Shown piece after piece: positions 20,654 to 33,930 of a DNA stretch of 64,000 nt. How positions within the stretch are numbered: position 1 is the stretch's first letter; every line of letters begins with the position of its first letter. The notes beneath the pieces were generated by a model, which was not told the DNA's origin, did no database searches, and saw nothing but the letters and a program-made list of their open reading frames with translations. A program made the position numbers and the translations under genes. Origin of the DNA: Tanytarsus gracilentus (Eukaryota > Arthropoda > Insecta > Diptera > Chironomidae); assembly GCA_038502055.1 (NCBI GenBank), contig JAXRKN010000044.1:2204001-2268000 (forward strand), written 5' to 3'.

Positions 20654-23600
20654 ATGGCATTGCCTCCATTCAAAATGTTCACGAACGAACATCTATCGGA
20701 TGTTTTTTGCAAGTTATGGATTAAAATTATTTTTATTACGCTAATTTTTGCGCTTGTGCAAGCTACAACACCACCGTCAACACAAAAGAGAATAGAAAGA
20801 GGTACAAACATTTAATTATGGAGTTATTAAAAGTTTTTAATCTTTAATTAAAAATGTTGAAGAATAATTTTGCATAAAAAAATAATTTTTCGGAAATTTA
20901 AAGATGAAAAGTATTTAAATTTTATTAATTTCATGAGAGATAAAAGTTTATAAATCTTGGGTACATAAAAGTGGAATTATCACGAAATTATATTTAAAAT
21001 TTATTCACAAGTTTCTCAACCACTGTATTAGAATTAAATTTTTGTAACTTTTAATGTTCAAAAAAGCATAAAAGTTATTAACATTGAATGTTTTAAAATT
21101 AAATTTCAAAAAGTTCTTAAAATCTCACTCTGATCCTCTTCAAGCAGCGATTTTGTGTGTGTCAAACTCAATAATGCGACAGTGAAATAATAAAATGTGC
21201 CAAATTGAGGATTTAAAGCACTGAATGATGATGTGAATTGAATAATGCTATCTGTGGATTTTCTTCGTTTATAATCCAATTTTGCATTCGTTGCTGCGTG
21301 AAATTATTTATGATGTTTTTACAGTCAATTGAAGTCAATTTATCATTGGTGGACGTCGGAACGAAATTTATGGTGCCGGTTTTTTTGAAGCAATCCATAT
21401 AAAAGTTCATCATTTTGTAAACTTCCATGTGCTTATCATGCAATGTGATTCATGTTCAGCATTAGCAAAAAAAGTTCTAAGAAAACAAAAAAAGCTTTGC
21501 GAGTATGTTAACGGAAGTCAAAGAAGCAAGGCCAAAAAAGCATTTATATAAAAAAAGTATAATAAGGGCATACAGATGTAGGCCGTTGAGGATGAAAATT
21601 CAATGAAAATTATGAAAATGGAGCAAACTTCGAGAAAAAGAAACGGAAAATATTTTTTTCCCTTTTCATCTCAAATTGTGTTTATGTGCGAGAGACTTTT
21701 TTCATGCGCTCCCATGTTGGCATAAAAAGACTATTTTAACTTATACGATATAAAAGAGAGAAAAAGAAAAGATTATCGTGTACATAATAAAAATGGCCCG
21801 GTGGAGTAATGCTGGGATATTACTTGAGTGGGTGCAGAGTTATTGTTATGTGAGGAAATTTCCTTTGTTGTAAAAAGTAACGTGAAATTTAAAGAGAGTT
21901 TTATCGGTTCAGAGATTTTTTGATTGCGCTTCTTTTCTTCAAATAACCTACCCTAAAATGACATTTTGAGGGTGTTTTAATAGTCAGGTCTTAAAATAGA
22001 ACAATTCAAATTTTTTATTAGCAATTTTTTTCATGTTGATTCTTAAAAAATGATCAACCTTAAATAGAGAAAAAAGAAATTAAATATTGACTCTACTTTT
22101 CATCCCACAATTTTAACTCAAATACACCCAAAAATAATTTCCACACCCTACCACACGTATTTACATTTCTAATTAAAGCAATTGCTCCAGATTTTCTTCG
22201 TGTGCTCCGATACGATTGTTAAAGTTTTTCCCCTTTCTCATTTTGCTATTTTTTTGCTGTGTACGATGATAAAGGCAGCAAAACATAAACACTTGTTATG
22301 AAAGCATTCTGACTGAAACCCGCACAATGGCAATCGGAGAGAGATGATAGAGAGAAAGGAAAGCATATTTTTTATGAAAGAAGTAAAAAAATTGTCTAAT
22401 GGAAGAAAGGACCAACAGAATTGTGTCGAATTTCCGAATAACTGCTCTTGTTATGCTCGAAAAAATTATGTTTATTTATTTATGTTTTCATTTTGCCGTA
22501 CACAAGTGGAATAACATTGGCCCTCATGAGCTGTTCTGTATGCTCATACTTAATATCAGTGCCTTAATTCGACATATGTAATTCATGAAGCGAGCTGTGA
22601 TGATACTAAAAAAAAGTTGTTGAGTCTCGTTATGATATTCGCATATATATGAAATTTTAGTGTGGTAAAAGTGTAAATTTATATTGACGCTCGTAAAATA
22701 ATTTCATGTAGCAGAAAAAAAGTGGATTGAGGTTTTTATATCATATTTTAAGGATGGATTAATTTATGAAAAAGTTATTTTCTTTTTTTCGCTGAATATT
22801 TTAAATTTCTCATTAAATGAATGAAAAAAATTTCGTCGAAATCATTTTGTCGGATTGTTAATTAATGCATTAAAATTTTTTAACTCTTCAAACTTCTTTG
22901 AAAAGTTTTCTTCTCTCTCGTGCTGATAATGAGTGAAAAATTTATGTTCGACATAATCTTCGTACCATTAAAAATTCCTACAAGAGAGTTTGGATTTTTT
23001 GTCAATTGAGCTTAACGTTTTTTTTTTGCTTTTCATCGCTAAGAGATAAATGAAAGTCAGCTCGTTAATTGACATGGGGAGGAGGGAGCGAGGAAAAAGT
23101 TGAAGTGAGGCGTTGTACGTGAGTTTTGTGATTTTATAAAAAAATTCAGTATTTCAAAGTAATTTTTTTGATAACACAAAATTCATTGCGAAAATTTCCC
23201 TCTCAGTGACATCGACGAGTTTTATTATAATTTTTCTTGCTAATTTTCCTCATTTCTTCTTTGCTCAGCTTCCATGATTCAACTTCAAGTACAATCAACA
23301 TCATCGTCTCTATTTTTTTTGTATGCTCTTGACAACTCTCAGAATCTAGCTCTTATCGCTCGGAGAGGATTTTATTGAGTGAAAAATATTACCCTTCATT
23401 ATTAAGATGTCAACATTCATTTCTTATGCTGTCGAAAATGTTGCCAAGCTTTGCATATATTTTTTCTCATTATAGCTGGAAATCCACTCCCAACGGACTC
23501 TTCCTACGACCACTGCAATAAAACTGTGAACATTTATGTTGATATTCAATCTCCACCCTTAACTAAATATAACCGTTATCGACCCCTCACGTGCTGGTAT

Positions 23601-26600
23601 CGCTTTAAACCCATTCAGATCCTGCCAAAAGAATGGGTGCTCAAATTAACCTTTAAAAAGTTCAAGGTCGGCACATTAATTAACTCAACGCACTGCGATG
23701 GCGGATACCTCCAGGTAAGAGAAGTTTATTTGCGTAATAAAAAAAGGGGTTCTGAAATTGTCAAAGGGATGGAAATGACTCTTTTATTTATTCATGAAAA
23801 ATAATGACTTTTTAAATATTAAAATTTAATTTCTTCATTAAAACTAATAACTTTTTAAAATTTAAAACTTTATTAAAAATTTTAATTGAAAATGAAATTT
23901 TAAAAGCTCATCTCAAGTCGTCATTAAATGAATGAGAAACTTATCGCTCATTGTAATTTTTTTAACAGCTCTCGGGAGCAATTTCCTCCCCTAGTGCTTC
24001 TCTCTCTGCAACGAATGTAATTAAATGTGCTATAGTAAAAAAATCCTCTTTAGACATTTGCGAATGAAAAAGCTTTTGCGCTATTTATTATTTGAATGGC
24101 ATTTCGGATTCTACATTCTTTTTCATTCTCATTCTCTCCTGAGAGGAAGCACATAAATTTACGACAATTGTCTCTGTTTTGTTCTTTTCACGTGAGACAA
24201 AGAAAGCGACATAAAAATGGGGATGGGAGACAAAATGACTCAACATTTAAGGAATATTTTGAATTATTTTTCGCTGAGCTGAAAGAAAATAAATTGAAAA
24301 AAGCGCGTCGAAAATTGCCAAAAGTCATGACTGTTAAGAATTCAAGCTATAATTTTTAATTTTATCGGTTTTTCATCCCTCAAAATTTCTGTTTATCATC
24401 CCGCCTTAAGAAAACATATTAATTTGCCCATCGAAGACTCTCAGCTCAGAATAACATTATCGAAATGACATTTATTATTCAAAATGTATAATGGAGCAAT
24501 TTTGTATCACAGAATAAATAATAAATGATCTGGATGTGAATTCTATTGCTCTTTCTTTTCCTCCATTATTAGATCGTTGATGGAAACTCAAAAACAGATG
24601 TCTCGAATCGTCGGGAGCCGGGCATGTTCTGTGGCGAGGCGGAGCAGCCACAAACGTTTATTAGCGAAACGAGCTATGTTAAAGTAGTTTTTCACACCGA
24701 TAACTTTACCGACCAGGTATGAGCGAGCATATAGCCTGCAGCATTAACATTGTTTTACAGATTTCATACCACAACCATGAACAACACTGTAGAATGAGAG
24801 AAATTTTATTGTTCGCGTGTATTGTTGGCAATTAAGGTGTTACTGCTGGTTTTAAGTGTAATCCATTAGAGCGAGATAGATTAGATGCCTTAAAGGGACG
24901 AACTGTGTGTGTATGCATAAATATGCCAAGTTAGAACTGAAAATTTTTCCCTACGGAGCCATCAATTTGCCAAACCATGAAAACCAACAATTTTCGCAAG
25001 GGATGAAAACTTTTTAAACTGAATTCTTAATATTTTCCACAGACCTATTTCGCATTTGACACGAGAGCTGAAACAGAAGTATTTTCACGCTACGGTCAAC
25101 ATCCAGAGCTTTATCCTAATCGGAGAGGGGAAATAGTTCAAGGGTTGGTATAAAAATTTCATGTTTTATGTACAAAAGCACTCAAACTTCATTTCACGAG
25201 AACATTCTCAACAACTGCAATAAAGCGTCACTTGCAAAAATTGTAATTTCACTGGTGCCATGTAACAGCACATGGACATGACATCAAAATGAACTAGGCG
25301 AAAAGAGCAGACAGTGAAGATGTGCGACATGGTAGAGCTGGTGGACTTAAATTAATGACACTTGTCGTGGATGATTAATTTTGTTAATCCTCTCGACATT
25401 CGCTCTATAACTTTTAGTTTGTTGACTGACTGTTTAAGGCAGGGTGTGACAAGTTGAAAATTAAAAAATTCTATGCAAAACTATGTTTAGATTTATATGA
25501 AAATATTTTCTATTTTCCTGCAGCTCATACTGCGAGCGTGACTTTCGCGATTGTCGACTCCAAACATGTTACGTTCAATCGCCAGCATTTCCCGGAGTGT
25601 ATCCGAGAGCATTGAAATGCCGCTATCGTCTTCATACCCGACAACCATTCATCAAGCTCTACTTGCAGAATGAGGCATTTGCAGTCGATGGACAGAGGTA
25701 ACAATGGATAAACTTTTTCCTTCTCTTTTTTCTGTGTTCTCGTTGAGCTTTAATTATATTCATAGCACGTAGTTTTCGTGCTAAAAATTAAACTCAGCAA
25801 AATATGCTCGAGTGCATTTTGAAGCAAACATAAATGAGAAAGAATAAGAAGGGATGTTGTAATTAAATTATTCACATAGCTTAATTTAATCTGACTTTTC
25901 TCGTTTTGATGTCACCCACGTGTGGGCATAAAAATATGTGGTGGTCATAAAACATTTTTTGAGGTTTAAATTTTAATCAAAGAAAATTCTAAAAAGAAAT
26001 TTAACCCAAAAATTTCAGCATGAAGAAATTTTAGTTATAAAAGACATTTTCTGATTCCTCATGTAGGATGCCACAAGCATGTTTTTCTTTGAGTTTCTTT
26101 CTTTGTTTTTTAAAATAAAAGATTTGTTAATTTTATGAAGTTGGAAAATTAAAAAAATATCAGCAGAAAAGTTTAATCAAGATTTTAAAGAATTCAGTAT
26201 TAAAAAGATAAAAAACGTTAAAATCCTTCAAGTGACTGAAAAAAATCCTTCAAAGAAAGAAATTAAAAGCACGTTTCTGAATTACCTCTTTTCACCGAAG
26301 AATTCTTTCAATTTCTATTAAGAGTAAAAGGTTCATGCGAAACGAAATGGAATGTCAACGTTCAGAAAATTTTCATCCAACCTTTCGTTATATTTGCTTA
26401 ACGTCGTCAAGCGAAAAAATGGGTGGAGAAACTCTATAGTGACGAATTTAAATGACTTTAAGGCTTCTCAAACACGCCGAGCAACAAGTTTTCCGACATA
26501 ATTTTAAATACTAAATTTTCTTCTTCCTCCAACAGGTGCGAGAATCTCATAACGTGTCCAATGAAGGAAATTGGATCTGGGTTTGATCACTGTCCTTACG

Positions 26601-28701
26601 ATTCACTTTCCGTGTACGACGGACGCGATGAAAATGCTCCCATAATTGGACAATTTTGTGGCATGGGAAAATTTCCATTTAGCATTATTGGTATAATTTC
26701 CGCTAAGCACAACTTCATGAACATTTTTACAGAATTTTCTCTATGCAGGAACATCGCAACACATGTACGTTGAGTTTGTGTCATCGCCAGCAGGTCCACT
26801 CTTAAATACTGGCTTTCACTTTAATGTGGGAAATTGGCCGGGACACGTTGAGTCGGCGGGACAGAGGCACGGAGCCTGCGACTGGCTTCTCAGTTCAAAT
26901 GCCTTGAAACTTACAAGTGCCTCGGAGGGAATTTTCTTGAGTGTCGCCCATTGGTATCCGCCAAATACATCATGCAATTATCACATTCAAGGAATTGAAA
27001 ATGAAATCGTCAGACTTTATTTCCCGAGGTAACTTTTTATATTTAATTTTTACAATCACTTAATTTTATTTTATTTTCTTCTCTCCATCCTAAAAATTTT
27101 TCTTGCTGACAATCAAAACAACAACAACATAAAAAAGTTTTCGCATAAATCGCATTGAAGCACCAATAGTTAAAGCTGATGGTGATTGTGCTGAGTCACT
27201 CACAATTTACGATGCCGACTATCCAGACCCATCGCGTGTTATCAAAACATTCTGTGACACATTCTCGAAGCCATTGGAAAAGGTCGATTTCGTCAGCACT
27301 GGCCGTTCAATGTTTGTAAGATTTGTGAGTAAAACGGGATCATACAGTGGAAGTTCTCTCTACTATTGGGGACATTATGACTTCTTTAACAACACAAAGT
27401 TCGGAAGCGGCGTACCGAATACGCTGTGCGACGAAGTGTTTTATGCATGGGAGCATCCCAATGGAATTTTACGGTCGCCATTAAACACCCTAATTTATAA
27501 ACGAATCGCACCGACGAGTGATTTACGTTGCCAGTATAAGTTCGTGAACGATAAGAGGGCATTCGCACGTGTCATAATTGAGATGATTTCGATATCGTTC
27601 AAGGAGTCTCCCTATAATGTAGCGCCATGCACCAGATGCCACGAAGAACGTGTCGACAAAATCATCATTTGGGAGGAGAAGAATAAAACGCAGCAACGTC
27701 TCGCGTGCTTCTGCGATAACATCCCCCGACCAGTGCGAATAATTTCGTCCGACAGTCAGATGAATCTCGAGATGATGGTACTTGGACAGTATGCTACACA
27801 GCACTACTTCAAATATGCCAACACACTCTTTACTGCCAATTATGAGTTTGTTCATCCGCCAATATGTGGTCCAATAAATCTTGGCCCAAAAGCAGATGGC
27901 GAACTCATTTTTCCCTACAAAAATGCATTCGGTCTTCCGCTTTCGGGAGCGTCAAATAAAAACACTGTAAAGTGCATTTGGGAGTTGCGAGTCTCTTCGC
28001 AGCGTGATTTATGGCTGAGCGTCGACAAGGCTAAATTTGGTATTTATGGAAGTTGTGAAGTGGGCAAAATTGAAGTCTACATTGCCGGACGACTCGAGCC
28101 ACGCTTTATTGTGTGTCCGGAAAATGCGACGGCAGCAAAAGATCTGCCAATCATATCAGCGGGAGAACTTGGAGATAATTTTGACGAGTCGTTGCCAGTC
28201 ATCGTTCAATATACCGGCGATAATCGTTTCCCCGGCAAAAGTGCTTTCCGGCTCGTTTGGACGGAGCTTCAACATTTGCCACGCAATTCCGATGGATCGA
28301 TTTCGAGTGCTCAAATGCACAAGAGTCCATGCGACTTTGTTTGTCCAGGCAATCCATCCATTTGTTTGCCAAAGCACTTGCTCTGCAATGGCATCATAAA
28401 CTGCCCTAATGCAACATCAATGTCATCATCGAAGAGTGCCGGCGACAACATGGAATCGCTCATAATGAATATAGAGGAAACTCTTCAAACGCACGGAATT
28501 TTCAATTTGAAAAATGCACATTTGCTTAATGACGAATCTCCCGAGCTTTGTCGTCATCATGGCTACGAAATCGATTCTGAAAATGACGAGTACGCAAATG
28601 TTAAATGGGCACTCATCGTAGCTGGTTCGTGTTTCGTTGCCGTTATGTTCATTGCTGTTATGTTTAAGATGTGTAAGAGAGGCACTGCGAAAAATCAATA
28701 A
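20654..28701 (+). CDS. CUB-domain and degenerate LDLa single-pass membrane protein
   Basis: A large ectodomain receptor-like protein; I do not know its specific name or ligand. Model: join(20654..20801, 23476..23714, 24573..24716, 25043..25143, 25524..25697, 26536..26690, 26749..27028, 27138..28701), 934 residues, every junction in frame. An N-terminal hydrophobic segment (about 22-37, WIKIIFITLIFALVQA) is the signal peptide. Several CUB modules follow, with YDHCNKT, CWYRFKP and GYLQIVDGNS in the first, CYVQSPAFPGVYPRALKCRYRL and YDSLSVYDGRDENAPIIGQFCG in the next, and CNYHIQG, CAESLTIYDAD and further CUB-like blocks after that. An LDL-receptor class A-like module spans about 812-885, then a membrane span at about 904-925 (ALIVAGSCFVAVMFIAVMF) and a 10-residue basic tail. 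Calcium-coordinating acids of the LDLa are lost and its last loop is about 48 residues long. N-glycosylation sequons are common. Introns are long, suggesting tissue-specific control. Confidence 0.85.
20802..23475 (+). other. First intron of the CUB/LDLa gene
   Basis: A 2.7-kb intron separating the signal-peptide exon from the first CUB exon. It is AT-rich. On the minus strand at 21216-21443 it contains a frame with unusually protein-like composition, listed separately. The first introns of such genes often hold enhancers; I see no recognisable motif cluster. Confidence 0.6.
21216..21470 (-). pseudogene. Possible broken exon or gene remnant in the CUB intron
   Basis: The minus strand is open from about 21443 down to a TAA at 21213-21215. 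The 76-codon reading contains EVYKMMNFYMDCFKK and DKLTSIDCKNIINNF, with a codon third-position GC content (ACC GGC ACC, GTT CCG ACG TCC ACC) well above the surrounding intron. There is no ATG to start it: the upstream sequence has stops in this frame, while a neighbouring frame reads FFANAEHESHC just after a convincing acceptor (polypyrimidine then TTCTTAG). That pattern suggests either an exon whose frame was broken by an indel, or an unrelated chance frame. I do not recognise the family. Confidence 0.3.
23715..24572 (+). other. Intron of the CUB/LDLa gene
   Basis: 858 bp, donor GTAAGA, acceptor TTATTAG. An 87-codon open frame at 24.1-24.36 kb has a low-complexity Phe/Ser- and Lys-rich translation and is not supported as a gene. 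Confidence 0.65.
24717..25523 (+). other. Two introns of the CUB/LDLa gene flanking a 101-bp exon
   Basis: Introns 24717-25042 and 25144-25523 flank the short exon 25043-25143 that encodes part of the first CUB region (TYFAFDTRAE). Nothing else recognised. Confidence 0.65.
25698..26535 (+). other. Intron of the CUB/LDLa gene
   Basis: 838 bp, donor GTAACA, acceptor CCAACAG. AT-rich, no feature recognised. Confidence 0.65.
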
Positions 28702-31235
28702 GACGATTTGAGCTCTGAATCTAATTTTCGTCAAGTAGAAAAGTTTTAGAAGAAAATTTAACGAGAAAATGTGCGCGTGAAGAAATCGAAGGAAAAAATT
28801 TAATATATTTCAGAAAAAGGGAGTGGAAACTGGAAATGAAATCTAGCTTTATTATCGCCTAGTTACCACTCCCTTCAGCACCCTGTCATGTCTAAAAATT
28901 ATCTGCAAAGCTCCTTGTTTTTCACACTCAGACTTATCTTTCTTGTTCTACCATCTTCACTCATTAAATATTTATACACGAAAAGCGCTATTTGCGTGAA
29001 AAGCACTTTTCTTCTTGTTCACTTCCGAGCACAAATTGCCAGAAGAAATTTTATTTTTTTCTTCTTGAAGCCAATTAAACCTAATTAAATATTTTGCTGA
29101 TGTCTGTTTAAAAATAATCCAATAGAAAATATTTGCGCATGGGTTTGTAATTAAAGCACGAAAAGTGGGTGCGGGTAAAATCTTAGCCATTCATTTTCCG
29201 AGGGTAATGCGGTTAATTTATGGAGGGCTCAACATTAAGTGAAATAATGCAATCGTGGGAATGAAAAAATGTTTCAAGACAGTCCTACAGTTTCCTCGAA
29301 AAAAAGAGAGAGAGAAAATGTGCGAAGAAGAACATAAAAAAGCTCTTTTCTTTTCAATTATTCACACTTCCCTCGAGGTTTTGTTATTTAGCTTTTTTTT
29401 CTGTTTCAAATTGCACAAAGAGAAAGTAAATTGTTGGCTAGCGAGAAAATTCTCTCCCAAAAAATTAATATCAATTTAGAAATGCTGTGCATATAATTTT
29501 CACTGTTGCTCTTTGTGAGCAACGAATTTGCAAATTGAAAGGCACGAGAGGGAAAAAGGTCGAGAAGAGATTTAAAGCCACAGTGAATAAAAGCGAGCAG
29601 TAAAGCATTGAGAGCAGCCGCCGATGTTGAAATAAAAAAAAATGTAAATAGAAAAATGGTTGTGGTATGAAAAAGAAAAATTTCCTCGTTCATTTCTTAT
29701 TTTTCTCTCGCTCGCTCTCGGAAGCATATCGTGTTGTGCTTTTTCAGCTATGAGAAAAAATGCTAAATCATTGATCAATAAATTGATTTCTGTGCTGCAT
29801 AGCATACAAAATTCCCAATTTACCGAACATATATTTCAATATTGGGTGAGTCGGAGTAGAAATGAGATGAGAACATTAAAAGTTTTTCGAGAGAGCTTTT
29901 GAAAAGCTTTAATGAGAGCTTTTAATTATTTTTTTTAAAACTCACCCAATTTCAACTCGGAACATCCCACATCTCAACATTATTTTTTGGGAAAGACGAG
30001 ACGATAGGGAAATAAAAGTCTAAATTAATATCGATGGAGAAAATTGCAGGAACCCAAAATTCTAATTCCAGAACACGAAGACGAGATAAATTTCGCACAT
30101 GACAAGGATGCGATGAGAAAGAGAGAGGGACAAAAACAGACGAACACATAATAAGATGATGGAATTAGTTGTTTTAGATCCGAAATACTTAGGATTAAGG
30201 CTAGATGATTATATCTTAATGACTAATCAATAAAAAGTTTGTAGCTGAACTACCCTAAAAGTATTGATTCACAAAAAAAGGGTTTTACCAAAGAAAAAAA
30301 GGTTAATTATTATTGATGAAACATGACATCCAGAATTCTGTAATCTGATGATTGAATGAATAAAATAAAAATCTGTTTGAAAAAATTTCCTTTTTCTGAT
30401 TTTATCTCAAGGACTTATCGATTTTTTGTCTTTCATATTCAGGTCAACTTTTGTGAGTACGGCGGATGAAAAATTGCCAAAAATCCGTAAGATATTTTTG
30501 TCGACTGCTAAAAGCTCTATTGGGAAATCAATATAGAGCTTAAACAATGCACACATGCATACATTAAAACTCTATGCATAAATATTTAACTCGAATTTTG
30601 CGGTCACTGATGAAATGTTAATGTGTCGTTGCACCGCAACTACCGAAAATTGGAAAATATTTCCCATATTTATGAGAAGAAAATCCCAAAAATCAACACG
30701 ACGACAATGTGTCATCTCTTCCGATGTATGTTTGGTTTTAAAATTTTTATGTCTACTCGATCAATGTCACGTACGTGACTCCCCGCACTTTGATAGTTTC
30801 TAGCTGAAAATGGAAGTTTGTAAATTGAGTTTCCAGATGTTTAAAAACTTTGTTGTTGACTTTTAATTGGGTTAGTCTGTCTTGTAAGATTTTTAATTGT
30901 GAAAAAATTAATTTTTAAATTTTTTCTAAAACATTTTAGACTTTTTTAAAAAATTTGTAAATTTAAATTTTCCACCAAAAATATCAAATTTTTTCTCTCA
31001 GTGTTGTCTGCTCCACAAAACTCAAATCTCAAAAATAGTCGTAAGACATTTTAATTGCCCTGCCATATGATTTTCATGACCACATCCAAAAAGTCGTTTA
31101 TGAGGTCATCACTTACATTTTCGAGAAACTCTCATTAGAATTTCATCCAAAAAATTTCCCTCATTCTCCTTTCAGTTGCCATCAAGTTAAGAAGTCTCTC
31201 GAGAGAGTGTGAGATAGAAGGCAAAAAGCCATAAA
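28702..31235. other. Intergenic region between the CUB gene and the lysyl oxidase gene
   Basis: 2.5 kb of AT-rich sequence. Open frames at 28.9-29.9 kb are at most 95 codons, overlap on both strands and are rich in Phe, Lys and Ser from homopolymer tracts; none is convincing. A TCAGTT initiator-like sequence at 31172-31177, 62 bp upstream of the lysyl oxidase ATG, may mark that gene's start of transcription, but it lacks a DPE at +28. Confidence 0.55.
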
Positions 31236-33111
31236 ATGAATTCGAGTCATTTGGTTCTATCTATTTTAATCACGTACATACTGTCGGAACAACTATCTTC
31301 TGCCGAGGTGGATGGGCCATCGGCAATCAGACAGAAATTAGTTCGCAAGCATTTCAAGCACTTAAAGAAGGAGGAAGGTGCAATTAGGCTCGTCGGAGGG
31401 CAGAGCGATAACGAAGGCAATGTAGAAATTTTCCACGACGGTAGATGGGGAAATATTTGTGATGATGAATGGGATAAGTATGAAGTGGAAGTTGTTTGTC
31501 GCCAATTGGGCTTCGAGATGGGTGGAAAGGCGACGCATAGCGGTGCATTCGGTCATGCGAGAAGAAAATACTGGATGGATAATTTATATTGCAATGGAAG
31601 AGAGAAGGAACTTTCGGAATGTCGCTTCGATGGATGGGGTGAAAGTGATTGCGATCACTCTGAGGCGGCTGGAGTCGTTTGTAAGGTAAAATATTTTGTT
31701 TGGAATTTTTGAAATATCAACAAATTCATTTAACTCAATTAAAAGGTCAACAAGAACGAAACCATTTCGATCGTGACAGTTGAACTCAAAACAAAACCCC
31801 AAAAAATCGAGTACAAGTCAAACGAACCCTTACAACTAAGGTTATCTGGTGGCAGAGCTCCGGAAGAGGGACGAGTCGAAGTGAGATTTGGTAGTCGAGG
31901 AGTGTGGGGTGACATTTGTGCGGACGGATGGTCATTAATTGAGGCGAATGTAATATGCAAGCAACTGAATTTGGGTTACGCAAACGAAGCCTACCAAACC
32001 GACTTTTTCGGAGGGTCTAATGGAACGAATGTTTTATTAAGCGGCACCGAGTGTATTGGAAATGAGAGCGAGCTGGCCGAATGCAAATTTGATGGTTTCG
32101 GAAGGTCCACAAAATGTCACGACAATACACATCACGTGGCAGGTGTTTCGTGCGTGAGAAAAATGGCCGATTTGGTTATTGATGAGAAAGAGTTGGAGGT
32201 GACGGCGCATTTAGAAGATCGACCTCTTTATTTTTTAACCTGTGCCATGGAGGAAAATTGCGTCGCATCGGAGGCTTACGAGATACAAAAGGAGAATCCA
32301 AGCTGGCATATTGAGACTCGACGATTGCTCAAGTTTACGGCAAAAGTTCTCAATAATGGCACCGAAGATTTCCGACCGCATATTCCGAAAAACTTGTGGG
32401 AATTCCACTTATGTCACATGTGAGTGAGAACACGAGCAATTTAAGATAAAGAGAAAAACTTTATTTTCCTTTTGTTGTTTTCTGGGTTTAAAGGCATTAC
32501 CACTCGATGGAAGTTTTTGCTACGTTCGACATCATAAACGACCGAGGTGAGAAAGTTGCAGAGGGACATAAAGCTTCGTTTTGTCTCGAAGACAATCAGT
32601 GTCTCGAGGGTGTTGAACCACGATATGCTTGTGCTAATTATGGAGATCAAGGTGAGCTTTGAGGATGTGGGATTTGAATTTAATTTTTCTTATTTTTTTA
32701 TAACAAAATTATTAACGAGTTTAAAAATAGAAAAAAGCTTTCAATTTCAAAGCATTGACATCACAGAAAATTTTAATTAAAACTCAAACAATCGCAGGCA
32801 TTTCTGTGGGCTGCTATGACATCTACAAATACAACATCGACTGTCAATGGATCGATATAACAGAAATTGAGATTGGTGACTATACGCTGAAAGTCTCCAT
32901 CAATCCCGAGCATAAAGGTAAATTGCTCTCTCATCCTTTTGCGATAAACGTACACAGCACAAAACAAATTTCAATTCTCCTAACAATGTTACTGTATTTT
33001 CTCTATTTTCTAGTGCCTGAGATGACGTACGAAAATAATGCGGCAACATGCAATTTATTATACACTCAACAGTATGCGAGAGTTTATGGTTGCAAAGTTG
33101 GTCGACCGTAG
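31236..33111 (+). CDS. Loxl2: Lysyl oxidase-like 2 with two SRCR domains
   Basis: Secreted copper amine oxidase that oxidises lysyl residues of matrix proteins to allysine for cross-linking. Model: join(31236..31685, 31746..32419, 32494..32651, 32798..32917, 33014..33111), 499 residues. A signal peptide (HLVLSILITYILSEQLSSA) is followed by a basic segment, SRCR1 (about 50-150, IRLVGGQSDNEGNVEIFHDG, CDDEW, VVCRQLGF) and SRCR2 (about 178-283, LRLSGGRAPEEGRVEVRFGS). The catalytic domain carries the copper motif WEFHLCHMHYH (about 368-378). The cofactor LTQ pair is intact: K401 in HKASFCLED and Y437 in GCYDIYKYN, 36 residues apart as in human LOXL2. A C-terminal VPEMTYENNAATC is typical. Two SRCR domains match the fly Lox2 arrangement rather than the four of vertebrate LOXL2. 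AATAAA at 33209-33214. Confidence 0.95.
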
Positions 33112-33930
33112 TTCTGGGATTCCTTTTTTTTGCATATCGAGATGAAAAAGTTTATTCGATTTTTATTTTATTTTTCGCATTCTGATGGACGTTTTTATAG
33201 GCAGCACTAATAAAAAGAGAAAAAAGTTTTTATTTTTTTTCTCTGAATAATTCATGGAATTAAAATTGCATTTTTGAAGTTTATTTTGACCTATTTCGTT
33301 TGAATTTTTAATGCACTGTGGTGATGAAAATTTGTCAGAAAATAATTTTAGTTGGTTGTGTAACTTTTGCGTGGTTGAGTTTGAATTGAGTTACGGATGT
33401 TAGAAAATTAGTGACTGAATTAGTTTATTTGAATTTTAGCGGATGGTAATTTTAATCACTCAGTTTTCAGGAAAATTAAAATATTTAACTACAAAATTCA
33501 TCGAATTTCCCTCGCCAATATTCAAAAATTAACTTTCATTCAGCATATTCACAAAAAAAGAGGTAATTTCATAATTTATGAGCACGATTTCAACTTTTCA
33601 CATTAATATTTCGCAATCAGTCCCGAGAGGCAATTTAATTATATTTAATGAATGTATTTCACATGTAATATTGCCAAGCCATCGCTCTCTTTTGCATCGA
33701 TAGCACGAAATTGATTTTTGAAGCTCTACGTGTCAATCGCTTGTCATTTTCAGGGGTGGCAGTGGAAGTAGATGTTCCTAGGCGATAATTCAATTTTCAC
33801 ATCCTTCCTTACTACAGCTCTCAACGAGTTGTTGACTTAATTTGTTTCATTCAACTTGAAAGGATTCTCGAGAAAAAAAGCAGTGAAAATAAATTGCTCT
33901 TAAACAGTTTTTCAGTAAAGTTTCAAAAAA
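33112..33930. other. Intergenic region upstream of ninaA
   Basis: 819 bp. It begins with the lysyl oxidase 3' UTR (polyadenylation signal at 33209). I looked for the rhodopsin core sequence (RCSI/P3-like palindrome CTAATTNNATTAG) that would suggest photoreceptor expression and did not find it. Nothing else recognised. Confidence 0.55.

Noticed and set aside
24096..24359. 87-codon frame in a CUB-gene intron
   Set aside because: Low-complexity Phe/Ser then Lys-rich translation; sits wholly in an intron.
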